A stretch of DNA of 64,000 bases, from assembly GCA_001567105.1 (NCBI GenBank), contig LMZR01000017.1:1-64000 (forward strand), given 5' to 3'. A program made the translations under genes and the position numbers. Every line of letters starts with the position of its first letter. Positions within the stretch are counted from its first letter, which is position 1. The notes beneath the pieces were generated by a model. That model worked only from the letters and a program-made list of their open reading frames with translations, made no database searches and had not been told where the DNA came from. The DNA comes from Chloroflexi bacterium OLB14 (lineage in GTDB: Bacteria > Chloroflexota > Anaerolineae > Anaerolineales > Villigracilaceae). This document shows, one piece after another, positions 9,129 to 18,108 of this stretch.

Positions 9129-9740
9129 CTATTTTGCAATCTTCTCTGGGGTTTCAATCACTTGATCAACAATACCATATTCCACTGCTTGTTGAGCATC
9201 TAAATAAAAATCGCGGTCAGCGTCGCGCTCTAACACTTCAAGTGGTTGACCAGTATGTTTTGCAAGCACACCATTTAACAAACTCTTCAAACGTAAAATT
9301 TGTTTGGCTTGAATTTCAATGTCAGTTGCTTGTCCTTGCGCGCCACCAAGAGGTTGGTGCATGTGAACAGTTGCATGAGGTAGGGCGTAGCGTCTGCCTT
9401 TGGTTCCAGCAGTCAACAACACGGTCCCGAAAGAAGCGGTTACACCGACAGCCACAGTGCTAATCGGGTTCGAGATAATTTGCATCGTATCGTAAATCGC
9501 CAAGCCAGCATAAATCACACCACCAGGTGAATTGATATACATACGAATTTCTTTTTCAGGGTCTTCGTGATTCAAAAACAACAACTGCGCCACAATCACA
9601 TTGGCAACTTGATCGTCAATCGGCGTGCCAAGAAAAATAATATTGTTGCGCAACAACAAAGAATAAATATCATAAGCACGTTCACCGCGCCCAGTATTTT
9701 CAACAACCATCGGAACTACATTTTTGAAATCGGGAATCAT
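9129..9740 (-). CDS. clpP: ATP-dependent Clp protease, proteolytic subunit
   Basis: The serine peptidase core that forms a tetradecamer and degrades proteins delivered by ClpX, ClpA or ClpC. The catalytic triad is visible: Ser in [14 protein letters not shown], His in [12 protein letters not shown], and Asp in [13 protein letters not shown]. At 203 residues it has the normal length. The AGGAG ribosome binding site lies 7 bases before ATG 9740. It sits downstream of the trigger factor gene, as is common, but the gap of about 200 bases contains a repeat, so it may have its own promoter. The word repeat at 9106-9131 runs right up to and over the stop codon. Confidence 0.96.
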   Translation of the reverse strand: MIPDFKNVVPMVVENTGRGERAYDIYSLLLRNNIIFLGTPIDDQVANVIVAQLLFLNHEDPEKEIRMYINSPGGVIYAGLAIYDTMQIISNPISTVAVGVTASFGTVLLTAGTKGRRYALPHATVHMHQPLGGAQGQATDIEIQAKQILRLKSLLNGVLAKHTGQPLEVLERDADRDFYLDAQQAVEYGIVDQVIETPEKIAK

Positions 9741-9827
9741 AGTTTCTCCTTTTAATGTGGATAATGCTACCCAATCAGTATTGGATTTGTATTAGAGTTT
9801 GATAGATATTATGTCATTGCGATTTGA

Positions 9828-9906
9828 TGGTCGAGTAGGTTGAGCGTTTTTTTGCGAGACCGTATCGAGACCACGCTTCTTTCTTGACACTTCGACACGG
9901 CTCAGT
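9828..9906. repeat. Variant of the dispersed hairpin repeat between tig and clpP
   Basis: The + strand reads tggtcgagtaggttgagcg, a T-run, then gcgagaccgtatcgagacca. The outer arms match the 72-bp element, but the central loop is replaced by T7. It is followed by dacs-like words around ttcgacacggctcag and by tandem words (caacctgcaacttgcaacc) running to the tig stop codon. Confidence 0.55.
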
Positions 9907-9945
9907 GCAAGCCTTCAACCTGCAACTTGCAACCTGTAACTTTTC

Positions 9946-11343
9946 CTACTCTGACGCTTTCTCTTCTTCAACAACCTCAGCAGATTCTTCTTTTACTTCT
10001 TCTTTTTTCTTCTCCGCTTCGCGCTCTTCAATCGACTTGTAATTTCCAGTAGCGATGTCTTTCAACATATCTAAGGCTTTACGAGTCATCACACGGCTAG
10101 CGGCATCCATTGCAATGGCTTGTGACATTTGATTTTGACGTTTCTTGCCACCTTTATTCAAATCTACACCTTGCATGGCTAAGCTATTAATAGCATTGAT
10201 ATATTCTGCTTGTAAAGCATCATTATCCAATTCAATTTTTTCTACTTTGACAATTTCATCCAAAATCAAACCACGTTCTAATCTTTTTTGAGCAACAGGT
10301 TGTACTTCTGTTTTGATAAATTCTTCACGCGTGGTATTTCGCATTTTGAAATAGGTTTCTAAATCCATACCTTGTTGAGCAAGGCGATTGGTTAAATCTC
10401 CAAGCACATGTTCGCCTTCATGTTCAAGCGTATGTTCGTGATATTTAATTTTCGCGCCTTCTTTAATTTTCTCAATCAAATCTACGAAGTAAACATCATC
10501 ATATTGTGCTTGTGAGCGATTCTCAACATCTTTTTTGATTGCTTCCATTAAATCAGCGACGGTTTCGCCTGCACCAGTTTTCTTGGCGAGTTCATCATCA
10601 ACATCAGGCAAAATGACTCCGCGCACAGTTTTGATGGTGGCTTCTATTTCAACATCTTTATCTTGCAATTCTTCCACTTCCCAATCTTTAGGGAATTTGT
10701 GTTTGATGGTTTTGCTTTCGCCAGATTTCAAGCCAATTAGATTTTTTGAGAAGCCTGCGTAGGGCCATTCGGTTGGTCTGCCTTCTTCGCGGATGAAAGT
10801 TGCAAAGCCTGTGCGATTCAATTCAGCAGTTTCGGATTTGGTATCTAACAAAACGTAATCGCCATTTTGAATTTCACGTTCTACGGTTTCGGTGCTGGCG
10901 TACATTTGACGTAAATCTTCTACGGCGGCATCTACTTCTTTTTGTTCTGGTTTTTGCCATGTATAGTCAAGCCGAATGGATTTGTAATCACCTAAATCAA
11001 TTTCGGGGGCGAGTGGCACACTGAAAATAAATTTGGGTGGATCCATGCTTTCGATTTTTTCTAATGTACCTGAGCCACCTGGGTTTACATCCGCTTCTTT
11101 GAGGATGTTGGCATATTCTTTGTCTATGAACATATCCACTGCGGTTTCGGTGATGGCACCTTCGCCATAAGTTCGTAGCACAACATCATAAGGGGCTTTG
11201 CCTGGGCGAAAGCCTGGTATTTTTGTTTGTGACGAAATTTTTGTGGCGGCTTTCTTTTTGTAACCACTCATGGATTCTGCGTCCACCTCAACGATTAATT
11301 TTGTGGAGTGGCTGTCTTCTTGGTATTGTTTTTCGATGTTCAA
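9946..11343 (-). CDS. tig: Trigger factor, ribosome-associated chaperone and peptidyl-prolyl isomerase
   Basis: Trigger factor docks at the ribosome exit tunnel and folds nascent chains. The ribosome-binding signature is GFRPGKAPYDVV near residue 45. The FKBP-like isomerase domain occupies about 150-245, and the C-terminal chaperone arms follow to 465 residues, close to the usual size. The tail is charged (EEREAEKKKEEVKEE). It is transcribed just downstream of tRNA-Leu on the same strand, with a perfect palindrome between them. clpP follows, the usual partner gene. Confidence 0.94.
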   Translation of the reverse strand: MNIEKQYQEDSHSTKLIVEVDAESMSGYKKKAATKISSQTKIPGFRPGKAPYDVVLRTYGEGAITETAVDMFIDKEYANILKEADVNPGGSGTLEKIESMDPPKFIFSVPLAPEIDLGDYKSIRLDYTWQKPEQKEVDAAVEDLRQMYASTETVEREIQNGDYVLLDTKSETAELNRTGFATFIREEGRPTEWPYAGFSKNLIGLKSGESKTIKHKFPKDWEVEELQDKDVEIEATIKTVRGVILPDVDDELAKKTGAGETVADLMEAIKKDVENRSQAQYDDVYFVDLIEKIKEGAKIKYHEHTLEHEGEHVLGDLTNRLAQQGMDLETYFKMRNTTREEFIKTEVQPVAQKRLERGLILDEIVKVEKIELDNDALQAEYINAINSLAMQGVDLNKGGKKRQNQMSQAIAMDAASRVMTRKALDMLKDIATGNYKSIEEREAEKKKEEVKEESAEVVEEEKASE

Positions 11344-11363
11344 AGTTACCTCTTTTTATTTAC

Positions 11364-11396
11364 AAATCCTAAAGGTTTTTAAAACCTTTAGGATTT
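11364..11396. repeat. Perfect 16-bp palindrome with one-base centre
   Basis: The arms aaatcctaaaggtttt and aaaacctttaggattt are perfectly complementary around a single T. It sits between tRNA-Leu and tig. The same architecture (tttt, one base, aaaa) recurs at 36292-36324. It could terminate the tRNA transcript, but no T-tract follows on that strand. Confidence 0.7.
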
Positions 11397-11412
11397 AATT
11401 TTTTTGTTTTAG

Positions 11413-11494
11413 TGAGGATGGTGGGAGTCGAACCCACACGCCTTGCGGCACATGATCCTAAGTCATGCTTGTCTGCCAATTCCAACACATCCCC
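11413..11494 (-). tRNA. tRNA-Leu(UAG)
   Basis: A full cloverleaf reads on the minus strand. The acceptor arms GGGGATG and CATCCTC pair with one G-T. The anticodon stem CATGA/TCATG holds the loop CTTAGGA, so the anticodon is UAG (codon CUA). The T-arm is GTGGG-TTCGACT-CCCAC. A long variable arm, typical of leucine tRNA, lies between the anticodon and T arms. The discriminator base is A and CCA is not encoded. Confidence 0.93.
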
Positions 11495-11670
11495 GTGTTA
11501 AAGTAAGCGGGCGCAATTATAATCGGTCTCATGGTGATTGGTAAGTGTAGATAGGGCAGTTGAAGTTAAGCAAAAATTCGATGGAGCAGAATCAAGTTCA
11601 AGGTCAGGGGTGAGGCGAAAAACATCAGTTATAATATCTTTATCACACATTAAGGAAGTAATCAAAAAAT

Positions 11671-12135
11671 ATGCCAATTTCTGCAAATATTCCTGCGCCT
11701 GAATTTGAGTTGTTTGATGATATGAATGTAAAAAGAAAACTTTCGGATTTTCGCGGAAAGCATGTGATTTTATATTTTTATCCGAAAGATGATACGCCAG
11801 GCTGTACGAAGGAAGCCTGTAATTTTCGAGATGATTATTCTGCTTATGAAAATGCGGGTGTGGTGATTTTGGGGATTAGCCCTGATAGTGTTGAATCGCA
11901 TGTTAAGTTTAAGAAAAAATTTCAGTTACAATTCCCATTGTTGGCTGATGAAGGTCATAAAGTTTGTGATTTGTATTGTGTGTGGGGACCTAAAAAATTT
12001 ATGGGTAAGGAATATGAAGGTGTTTTGCGAACTACATTTTTGATTGATGAGAATGGGAATATCAAAAATGTTTATGAGAATGTGCGCCCTGCTGAGCATA
12101 GCGCGGAGTTGTTAGCAGATTTGAGTTTGTCTTAA
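11671..12135 (+). CDS. bcp: Thioredoxin-dependent peroxiredoxin (BCP family)
   Basis: A 154-residue peroxiredoxin that reduces H2O2 and organic hydroperoxides. The peroxidatic cysteine lies in DDTPGCTKEACNFRDD, with a second cysteine five residues later as in the atypical 2-Cys BCP group. LSDFRGKHVILYFYPKDD and RTTFLIDENGNI are family signatures. ATG 11671 has AAGGAAG about 11 bases upstream. It is a single gene upstream of the oxidase operon, transcribed in the same direction, and no clear terminator follows. Confidence 0.95.
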   Translation: MPISANIPAPEFELFDDMNVKRKLSDFRGKHVILYFYPKDDTPGCTKEACNFRDDYSAYENAGVVILGISPDSVESHVKFKKKFQLQFPLLADEGHKVCDLYCVWGPKKFMGKEYEGVLRTTFLIDENGNIKNVYENVRPAEHSAELLADLSLS

Positions 12136-12225
12136 AATTTATATTGTTTTTTGATAAAATAAGCAACAGGGTTCTATTTATTTATAAAGCACATTGAAAA
12201 TAATTATCTACTACATGTTACCCTA

Positions 12226-12254
12226 GTGACAATTAAGTAGGAGTTTGTTATAAT
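12226..12254 (+). promoter_or_regulatory. Sigma-70 type promoter of the caa3 oxidase operon
   Basis: GTGACA at 12226-12231 and TATAAT at 12249-12254 are separated by 17 bases. It leaves an untranslated leader of about 85 bases before the coxB ATG. Confidence 0.65.
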
Positions 12255-12344
12255 CTGCTTGTGAAAATTAAAACAAAGTAATGTTTTAATTTATATCTTC
12301 AAAAAGCGGGTTCGACCCGTTTGAATTTTTTTAGGAGAGAATCT

Positions 12345-13364
12345 ATGCAACATTTTGTAGTTGTGGGTATTTTGGTCATTCTTACCACTGTTCTCACATA
12401 TTTAGGTTTGGATGTTGCCGGGCTTGCTAAGCACCAGCATCCTGTTTCGGCAAGTCTGCAATCAATTTCCATAGATCAATTGTGGAATTGGGAAATGATG
12501 GTCATTTCCTTTTTATTTTCTTTGATTATTGTTCCTATGCTGTATAGTTTGATTGTTTTTCGTCAGAAAAAAGGGGAGCTAGAAGACGGGGAACATATGG
12601 AAGGCAATGCTACGCTTGAAGTTGTTTGGACTGTTGTTCCAATTTTCTTGGTTGTTATTTTCGCTTATTTGGGTGGAAAGTCGTTAGGTGATGTGCGCCG
12701 TGTTGACCCGCAAGCCGTAACTATTTTCGTTAAAGCGCAACAATTTACTTGGACGTTTGAATATCCTGAATATGGCATTATTAGTAGCGAGTTGCATATT
12801 CCTGTTAATAAACAGGTTGTTTTGAAGATGACTTCTGCTGATGTAATTCACTCTTTCTGGGTGCCTGAATTCCGCATCAAGCAAGATGTGGTGCCTGGTC
12901 GCTATACTGAATATCGTGTTACCCCCATTCTTGTTGGTGATTATAAAGTCCGCTGTGCTGAGTTATGCGGTACATCTCACTCATATATGGAGAATGCAGT
13001 CATTGTTGATACCCAAGAAGATTACGATACTTGGATTGCTGAGCAAGTTGAAATTGCTAAACTAGCTTCGTTGACTCCTGAAGGGCAGGGGCAATTGCTT
13101 GTTGCACGTAATGGTTGTACTGGTTGTCATTCATTGAATGGTACGAGATTAACAGGTCCCACTTGGTTAAATATATATGGTAGAGAAGAAGAAATGAACG
13201 ATGGTTCAAAGATTGTAATTGATGATGCTTACATTGCGGAATCAATTCTGGACCCCAATGCCCATATTGTGGCAACTTACGCATCACCTTCTCAGATGCC
13301 TGCATTTGTTTTCACAGATGAAGAAATTGCAAACATTATTGCGTATCTCAAAACTCTGAAATAG
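12345..13364 (+). CDS. coxB: Cytochrome c oxidase subunit II with fused cytochrome c domain (caa3 type)
   Basis: Subunit II accepts electrons and passes them through the binuclear CuA centre to subunit I. Two N-terminal transmembrane helices precede the cupredoxin domain. The CuA ligands lie in DVIHSFWVPEF and CAELCGTSHSYM (His, Cys, Glu, Cys, His, Met). The C-terminal 90 residues are a cytochrome c domain with the haem motif CTGCH and a likely Met ligand in SPSQMPAF, so this is a caa3-type enzyme. I use ATG 12345, which has AGGAGAGA about 7 bases upstream, rather than the in-frame TTG at 12321. This gives 339 residues. It is the first gene of the operon. Confidence 0.94.
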   Translation: MQHFVVVGILVILTTVLTYLGLDVAGLAKHQHPVSASLQSISIDQLWNWEMMVISFLFSLIIVPMLYSLIVFRQKKGELEDGEHMEGNATLEVVWTVVPIFLVVIFAYLGGKSLGDVRRVDPQAVTIFVKAQQFTWTFEYPEYGIISSELHIPVNKQVVLKMTSADVIHSFWVPEFRIKQDVVPGRYTEYRVTPILVGDYKVRCAELCGTSHSYMENAVIVDTQEDYDTWIAEQVEIAKLASLTPEGQGQLLVARNGCTGCHSLNGTRLTGPTWLNIYGREEEMNDGSKIVIDDAYIAESILDPNAHIVATYASPSQMPAFVFTDEEIANIIAYLKTLK

Positions 13365-13382
13365 TTTGGAAGAGGATTAGTT

Positions 13383-15283
13383 ATGAAGAAATTTTTTACA
13401 AGTGCTTTAGCAAAAGGGTTATTGTGGCAACTCATCGGCTTTTTTTATTGGTGCGGGGCTTGTCACTGGTATTCGTGCTTTGCTAGGCTTAGAAACAACA
13501 GGCACCTTCTTTTTTTACTGAACCCGCTTGGGTGTTAGGTGCCCTTTTTGGTGCCGTTTCATTCCTCGTCGGCTGTGGTGTAACAGATGACTGGATAAAA
13601 TGGGCGCGTGGTATTGATACCTCAGATCACCATGAAGAACATTGGCATGGCTGGGAAAAATTCCTCAATGTTTCATTTGACCATAAAGTGATTGGTATTC
13701 AATATACCTTAATTGCTTTATTATTACTTGGGGTGGGTGGTACATTTGCGATGATTTTCCGCACAGAACTTGCCGCTTCACAACTCCAATTCCTAACCAC
13801 CGACTTAAATCTATTTGGGCAAACAGGCCCGCAATTGTTTAATACCTTAATGTCACTACACGGTATGATAATGATTGTTTCTATTTTGCTCGGTATCTCA
13901 GGCATTATCAACTATGCTGTTCCACTACTTATCGGCGCGGCAGATATGTCCTTCCCACGCCTTAATGCCTTCTCTTATTGGATCTCTGTTCCAGCCGCTA
14001 TTACATTAGTTTCTAGCCTTTTTCTCGGCGGCTTTGATACAGGCTGGACTGGTTACCCTCCATTATCAGCTCGCGCTCCTGTCGGTATGCAAATGTTCTT
14101 TATGGGCGTCTTTATTGCAGGTTGGTCATCCATTTTAGGCGCATTAAACGTAATTGTTACTGCCTTGCGCATGCGCGCCAAAGGCATGACAGCCATGAAA
14201 ATGCCTATTTTTGTTTGGGCAAGTATAGCCACCTCCATCATCTCAATGACTGCTACCCAATTCATTGGCTTGGCATTTCAATTAGTCATGTTCCAACGTT
14301 TGTTTGGCATGGGCTTCTTCGACCCAGCCAAAGGTGGTAATCCTGTTTTATTCCAGCATCTATTTTGGTTCTATTCTCACCCTGCGGTATACGTATTCAT
14401 TTTGCCAGGTTTAGGCGTAATCTCCGAATTACTACCTGTTTTTGTCCGCAAACCCTTGTTTGGTTACCGCTGGGTTGCTATGTCATCCTTCGGTATTGCA
14501 TTAGTAGGCTTCGTTGTATGGGCGCATCACATGTTCACCTCAGGCATGAACGAATATTTACGCGTTCCATTTATGTATAGCACCTTACTCGTATCTGTGC
14601 CAACGGGCGTGAAATTCTTCTCTTGGGTTGCTACTATGTGGAAAGGTAGAATTTCCACCCCAACCCCTATGTTGTTTGTTTTAGGCGGTATTGTTGTCTT
14701 CTTCATGGGTGGTCTATCAGGTCCGCCACATGCTACAGTTTCAACAGACTTGCACTTACATGATACTTATTTCGTAGTTGGTCACTTCCACGACACAATC
14801 TTCGGCGGCTTCGTCTTCCCCTTCTTCGCCGCAATTTATTACTGGTTCCCCAAAGCCACAGGTCGCCGCATGAATGAATTTTGGGGTAAAGTTCACTTCT
14901 GGTTAATGACCCCATCTTTCTTCATCTTAACCTTCGGCATGATGTATGTTGGCTTACTTGGTATGCGCCGCCGCATCGCAGATTACGACCCCGCCTTAGG
15001 TTTAGACTCAGCGCATCTCATCTTGACCATTGCTGGTTTTGCCATCTTCACCTCCGTCATTATCTTCGGCATCAACCTGTTTTATAGCATCAAGCACGGT
15101 GAAAAAGCCGAAGGCAATATTTGGAATTCTCGCTCACCAGAATGGCAAGTGCCATCCCCAATGGCGGCACATAACTATTCCAAGCCACTCGAAGTGATCG
15201 GGGAACCATACGACTACGGCTTGAAAGACGCCCCATATACTCGTTTCATCGAACCTGCCAGCGCAGGCAAGAGTAAACACTAA
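13383..15283 (+). CDS. coxA: Cytochrome c oxidase subunit I, A2 type, with two apparent frameshifts near the 5' end
   Basis: Subunit I holds haem a and the haem a3-CuB site that reduces O2 and pumps protons. The core contains FYSHPAVYVFILPG. The YSHPAVY form, lacking the Glu of the A1 motif GHPEVY, marks the A2 subfamily of haem-copper oxidases. HHMFTSGM, THDTYFVVGHFH-like HLHDTYFVVGHFHD and the CuB histidines are present. The natural start is ATG 13383 (MKKFFTSALAKGLLWQLIGF). One extra T in each of two T7 runs (13440-13446 and 13510-13516) breaks the frame. Removing both joins an N-terminal two-helix extension to the open frame that continues from about 13517. The extension is outside the canonical twelve helices. 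Confidence 0.9.
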
Positions 15284-15306
15284 TCAACAGGTGAGGAGCA
15301 AAATAA

Positions 15307-16146
15307 ATGTCACATTCTCAAAATAAATCTGCCGCCCTCATGCAAGGCGTAATTATCGCAATTTATCTAGCCATACTTACTTTGCTAGAGTATTTTGTCG
15401 CCGTTGCATTTGATGCTGTTCCATTACTCATTGTTGTCGCAATCATCAAAGCTGTTTTAGTTGTCTACTATTTCATGCACATCTACAAACTTAACCAAAA
15501 AGACAGCGACACCAATCACGAATCTTATGCATATAAAACTATCACCAACCGCTTAGGTCTCTGGTTATTCCTAATCTCAGATGGCTTCGTCTTTGCTGGC
15601 TTGCTCGTCATGCGTATTAACTTGCTTGGCTTAACCCGCCCTGAGTTGAATCAAACCTTAGGTTTAGTTGTCACTGTTGTGTTATTACTTTCTTCATTTT
15701 TCATGAATCGTGGAGAAATGCAAATGGCACATGGCGATGTCAAAGGCTTCATGCGCAACACAGCCATCACTTTCATCTTAGGTTTAGGCTTCCTACTTGG
15801 CGTGGTGATGATTGAATGGCGCGGTGTTCCAGCAATTGCAGAACCAATCTTACACTTCTTTGGTGAACCAGAAGGTATGAAGGCATTAACTCCATCTAGC
15901 GGAGATGCCTCCACAGGTCCGTTAGGAGCCGTCTTCTTTATGATGACAGGCATGCACGCCTTTCACGTCCTTACAGGCTTGATCTTCTTATTTGTCGTTT
16001 GGAACAATGCCCGCAAAGGTGTTTACACCGCTGAAAAACATTGGGGCGTTGAAGCCGCCGCAGTATACTGGCACTTCATAGACTTAGTTTGGATATTCTT
16101 CTACCCTGCCTTGTATTTGATAGGCACGGCAGTAGGCGCACCATAA
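15307..16146 (+). CDS. coxC: Fused cytochrome c oxidase subunit IV-like (COX4_pro) and subunit III
   Basis: The protein has 279 residues. Residues about 10-70 contain three hydrophobic segments (VIIAIYLAILTLLEYFVAV, LLIVVAIIKAVLVVYYFMHI) like bacterial subunit IV. From residue 80 onward the sequence is subunit III, with RLGLWLFLISDGFVFAGLL, FFMMTGMHAFHVLTGLIFLF and AVYWHFIDLVWIFFYPALYL. Subunit III stabilises the oxidase and proton uptake. The start ATG has GAGGAG about 10 bases upstream. The gene ends the structural part of the operon and is followed by a strong terminator. Confidence 0.9.
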   Translation: MSHSQNKSAALMQGVIIAIYLAILTLLEYFVAVAFDAVPLLIVVAIIKAVLVVYYFMHIYKLNQKDSDTNHESYAYKTITNRLGLWLFLISDGFVFAGLLVMRINLLGLTRPELNQTLGLVVTVVLLLSSFFMNRGEMQMAHGDVKGFMRNTAITFILGLGFLLGVVMIEWRGVPAIAEPILHFFGEPEGMKALTPSSGDASTGPLGAVFFMMTGMHAFHVLTGLIFLFVVWNNARKGVYTAEKHWGVEAAAVYWHFIDLVWIFFYPALYLIGTAVGAP

Positions 16147-16150
16147 AATG

Positions 16151-16184
16151 AAAATCCGCCGCCTTATAGCGGCGGATTTTTTTT
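16151..16184 (+). terminator. Rho-independent terminator after the oxidase structural genes
   Basis: aatccgccgc pairs with gcggcggatt around a 6-base loop, followed by a run of eight T. Genes for assembly factors follow on the same strand, so this may partly terminate the transcript and lower their expression. Confidence 0.9.
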
Positions 16185-16226
16185 GAAATGCCACACTCTT
16201 AACATGGCATTATTTTGGAGTTTGGA

Positions 16227-16837
16227 ATGAATAAAAAGTTATTTACTATTGGGGCAAGCATTATCTCTTTACTAGCACTCGGGGTTTTACTCACCATCCT
16301 TTTAGCAAAACCAGCTACATTTCGTGGAACGAGCTACGCCGAACCTTTTCCACCAGCACCTGAAATTCAACTAACCAAAGCAGATGGCTCAACATTTCAC
16401 TTAAGTGCACAAACAGAAAAAATCAGTCTCATTTTTTTGGTTACACTTCCTGCCCAGATTTTTGTCCAACAACCTTAGCCCAACTAAAACAAGTGATGGA
16501 CGCATTAGATAACGATGCCGAAAAAGTGCAAGTCCTTTTCATCACCGTTAATCCCGAAAAAGATACACCCGAAATTACACAACAATATGCCCAACGTTTT
16601 GACACTTCATTTATTGGGCTAAGCGGAAACATTACCGAATTAGAACCCATTTGGAGAAACTTCGGCATTACCCGCGAAGTAACCCAACAAGAAAGCGCCT
16701 TAGGCACAATCATCAACCACACCGTCCGTTTATACCTTGTTGACTTAGATAACAATTTAAGATTATCCTACGCCTACGGCACAAATTATCAAGATATTGT
16801 TTACGATATTGAAATTTTATTGGACCAAGCACAATGA
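16227..16837 (+). CDS. SCO1/SenC copper chaperone for CuA assembly (frameshifted)
   Basis: SCO proteins deliver copper to subunit II. The N-terminal helix (TIGASIISLLALGVLLTILL) anchors a thioredoxin-fold domain. The copper-binding GYTSCPDFCPTT (CxxxC) appears only when one T is added to the T7 run at 16432-16438. After that the frame continues through VLFITVNPEKDTPE to LVDLDNNLRLSYAYG. The distal histidine lies in TIINHTVRLYLVD. Start ATG 16227 has GGAG at 16217-16220. The stop overlaps the next start by ATGA, so the assembly genes are translationally coupled. A one-base sequencing deletion is the simplest explanation for the break. Confidence 0.88.
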
Positions 16838-17326
16838 ACTACAGCATTCCCCGCATATTAAGCGCATTTTTTATTGGCATTCTGCTCGGCGCAGTAATGA
16901 CTGAACTTGCATACATTTCACTAAAAAAAAGAAAACCGAGAGCCAACCACCATAGAATTAATCATTCCCGCAGGTACAGCCGAAACAATCCGTCAAGGCA
17001 AACGCCCGCTCGATATTCCCCAAGAAATGCAATTTGTTCTAGGCGACACATTGCGCATCATCAACCAAGATAGCGAAAACCACCAACTCGGCTTACTCTA
17101 CATCCCTGCCAATTCATCTGCCAGCCTAAAACTAGAATCCGTTGAAAACATGGCTGTTGAATGCTCATTTCAAACAGGCAGTTATTTAGGCATCGCCGTT
17201 CAAGAACCTGTCACATGGTGGGTACGTATCAAAGGTTACTTCTTCGCAGGCTTTCCACTCGGAACATTATTTGCAGTATATAGTGGTTTATTAGTAAAAA
17301 AGAAAAAAGATGAAACTACTTCGTAA
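16834..17326 (+). CDS. Membrane-anchored cupredoxin-like protein (frameshifted)
   Basis: I do not recognise a named family. The N-terminus is a transmembrane segment (ILSAFFIGILLGAVMTELAYI). After an extra A in the A8 run at 16923-16930 the frame must shift to read IELIIPAGTAETIRQGKR, then VLGDTLRIINQDSENHQLG and IPANSSASLKL. This looks like a beta-sandwich of cupredoxin type, and NQDSENHQLG resembles the loop that holds the first copper ligand. A second helix (GYFFAGFPLGTLFAVYSGLLV) ends the protein. Its place between SCO1 and SURF1 suggests a part in oxidase assembly; this is inference from position. Confidence 0.65.
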
Positions 17327-18044
17327 TATGTTTTCTAAAAAATGGTTATTCACCACCATTTTAGTTTTTATCGGTACAGCAGTTTGCATTCGTCTTGGCT
17401 TTTGGCAACTAAATAGGCTAGAAACCCGCCGCGCCTTCAACACCCAAGTTGAAACCATGCGCGCCAAACCAATATTAAACTTAAACACTGAAACCCCAAA
17501 CAATATAGACTCAATGGAATGGCGTAAAGTAACTGTAACAGGTGAATATGATTTTGAAAATCAGATGGCATTGCGAAATCAATATCATAATAATCAATAC
17601 GGCTATCATTTGATAACCCCGCTTCTTTTCGACGGGGGAGCTGTTTTGGTGAACCGCGGCTGGATACCCGCTGACAGCTCATCCACTGCGCAAGACTGGC
17701 GCATGTACGATGATGAAGAAAGCACAATCACCGTTCAAGGGCAGATAAGGCTTGGGCAACAAAAACCAACTTTCGGTGGCGTAGCAGATGCGTTGCCAAT
17801 AGATGGCACAAAACTTGAAGTGTGGAATAATCTTGATGTTGAGAAAATGTCTACGCAGTTGCCTTATCCGATATTAGATATTTTTATTCAACCTGATGTT
17901 ATTGAAAATGATTCAACTCCACCCATTGCTTATCAACCAACAATTGAGTTAACAGAAGGCTCGCATTTTGGTTATGCCCTTCAGTGGTTTTCCTTTGCCA
18001 TAATTTTATTTTTCGGGTATCCTTTTTATTTGCGGAAACAATGA
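17310..18044 (+). CDS. SURF1 family cytochrome oxidase assembly protein
   Basis: SURF1 proteins help insert haem a into subunit I. The fold is bounded by two helices, here LFTTILVFIGTAVCIRLGFWQL near the N-terminus and YALQWFSFAIILFFGYPFYL at the C-terminus. FWQLNRLETRRAFN, VLVNRGWIPAD and HFGYALQWFSFA are the family signatures. The 244 residues are normal for bacterial SURF1. The start lies 17 bases inside the end of the previous gene, so translation is probably coupled. Confidence 0.93.
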   Translation: MKLLRNMFSKKWLFTTILVFIGTAVCIRLGFWQLNRLETRRAFNTQVETMRAKPILNLNTETPNNIDSMEWRKVTVTGEYDFENQMALRNQYHNNQYGYHLITPLLFDGGAVLVNRGWIPADSSSTAQDWRMYDDEESTITVQGQIRLGQQKPTFGGVADALPIDGTKLEVWNNLDVEKMSTQLPYPILDIFIQPDVIENDSTPPIAYQPTIELTEGSHFGYALQWFSFAIILFFGYPFYLRKQ

Positions 18045-18108
18045 TGGCTTGCAAAGCGAAATAGCCGTGTTATGTTTCCTGTGTATAAAAAATGAAAGTA
18101 GGCTTTTT

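Noticed and set aside
12321..12344. TTG start for coxB
   Set aside because: The ATG at 12345 has a correctly spaced AGGAGAGA; the upstream codons overlap that site.
13383..13552. Separate small gene before coxA
   Set aside because: Only the two one-base corrections give continuous hydrophobic sequence joining CoxA; as it stands the frame gives nonsense after residue 20.
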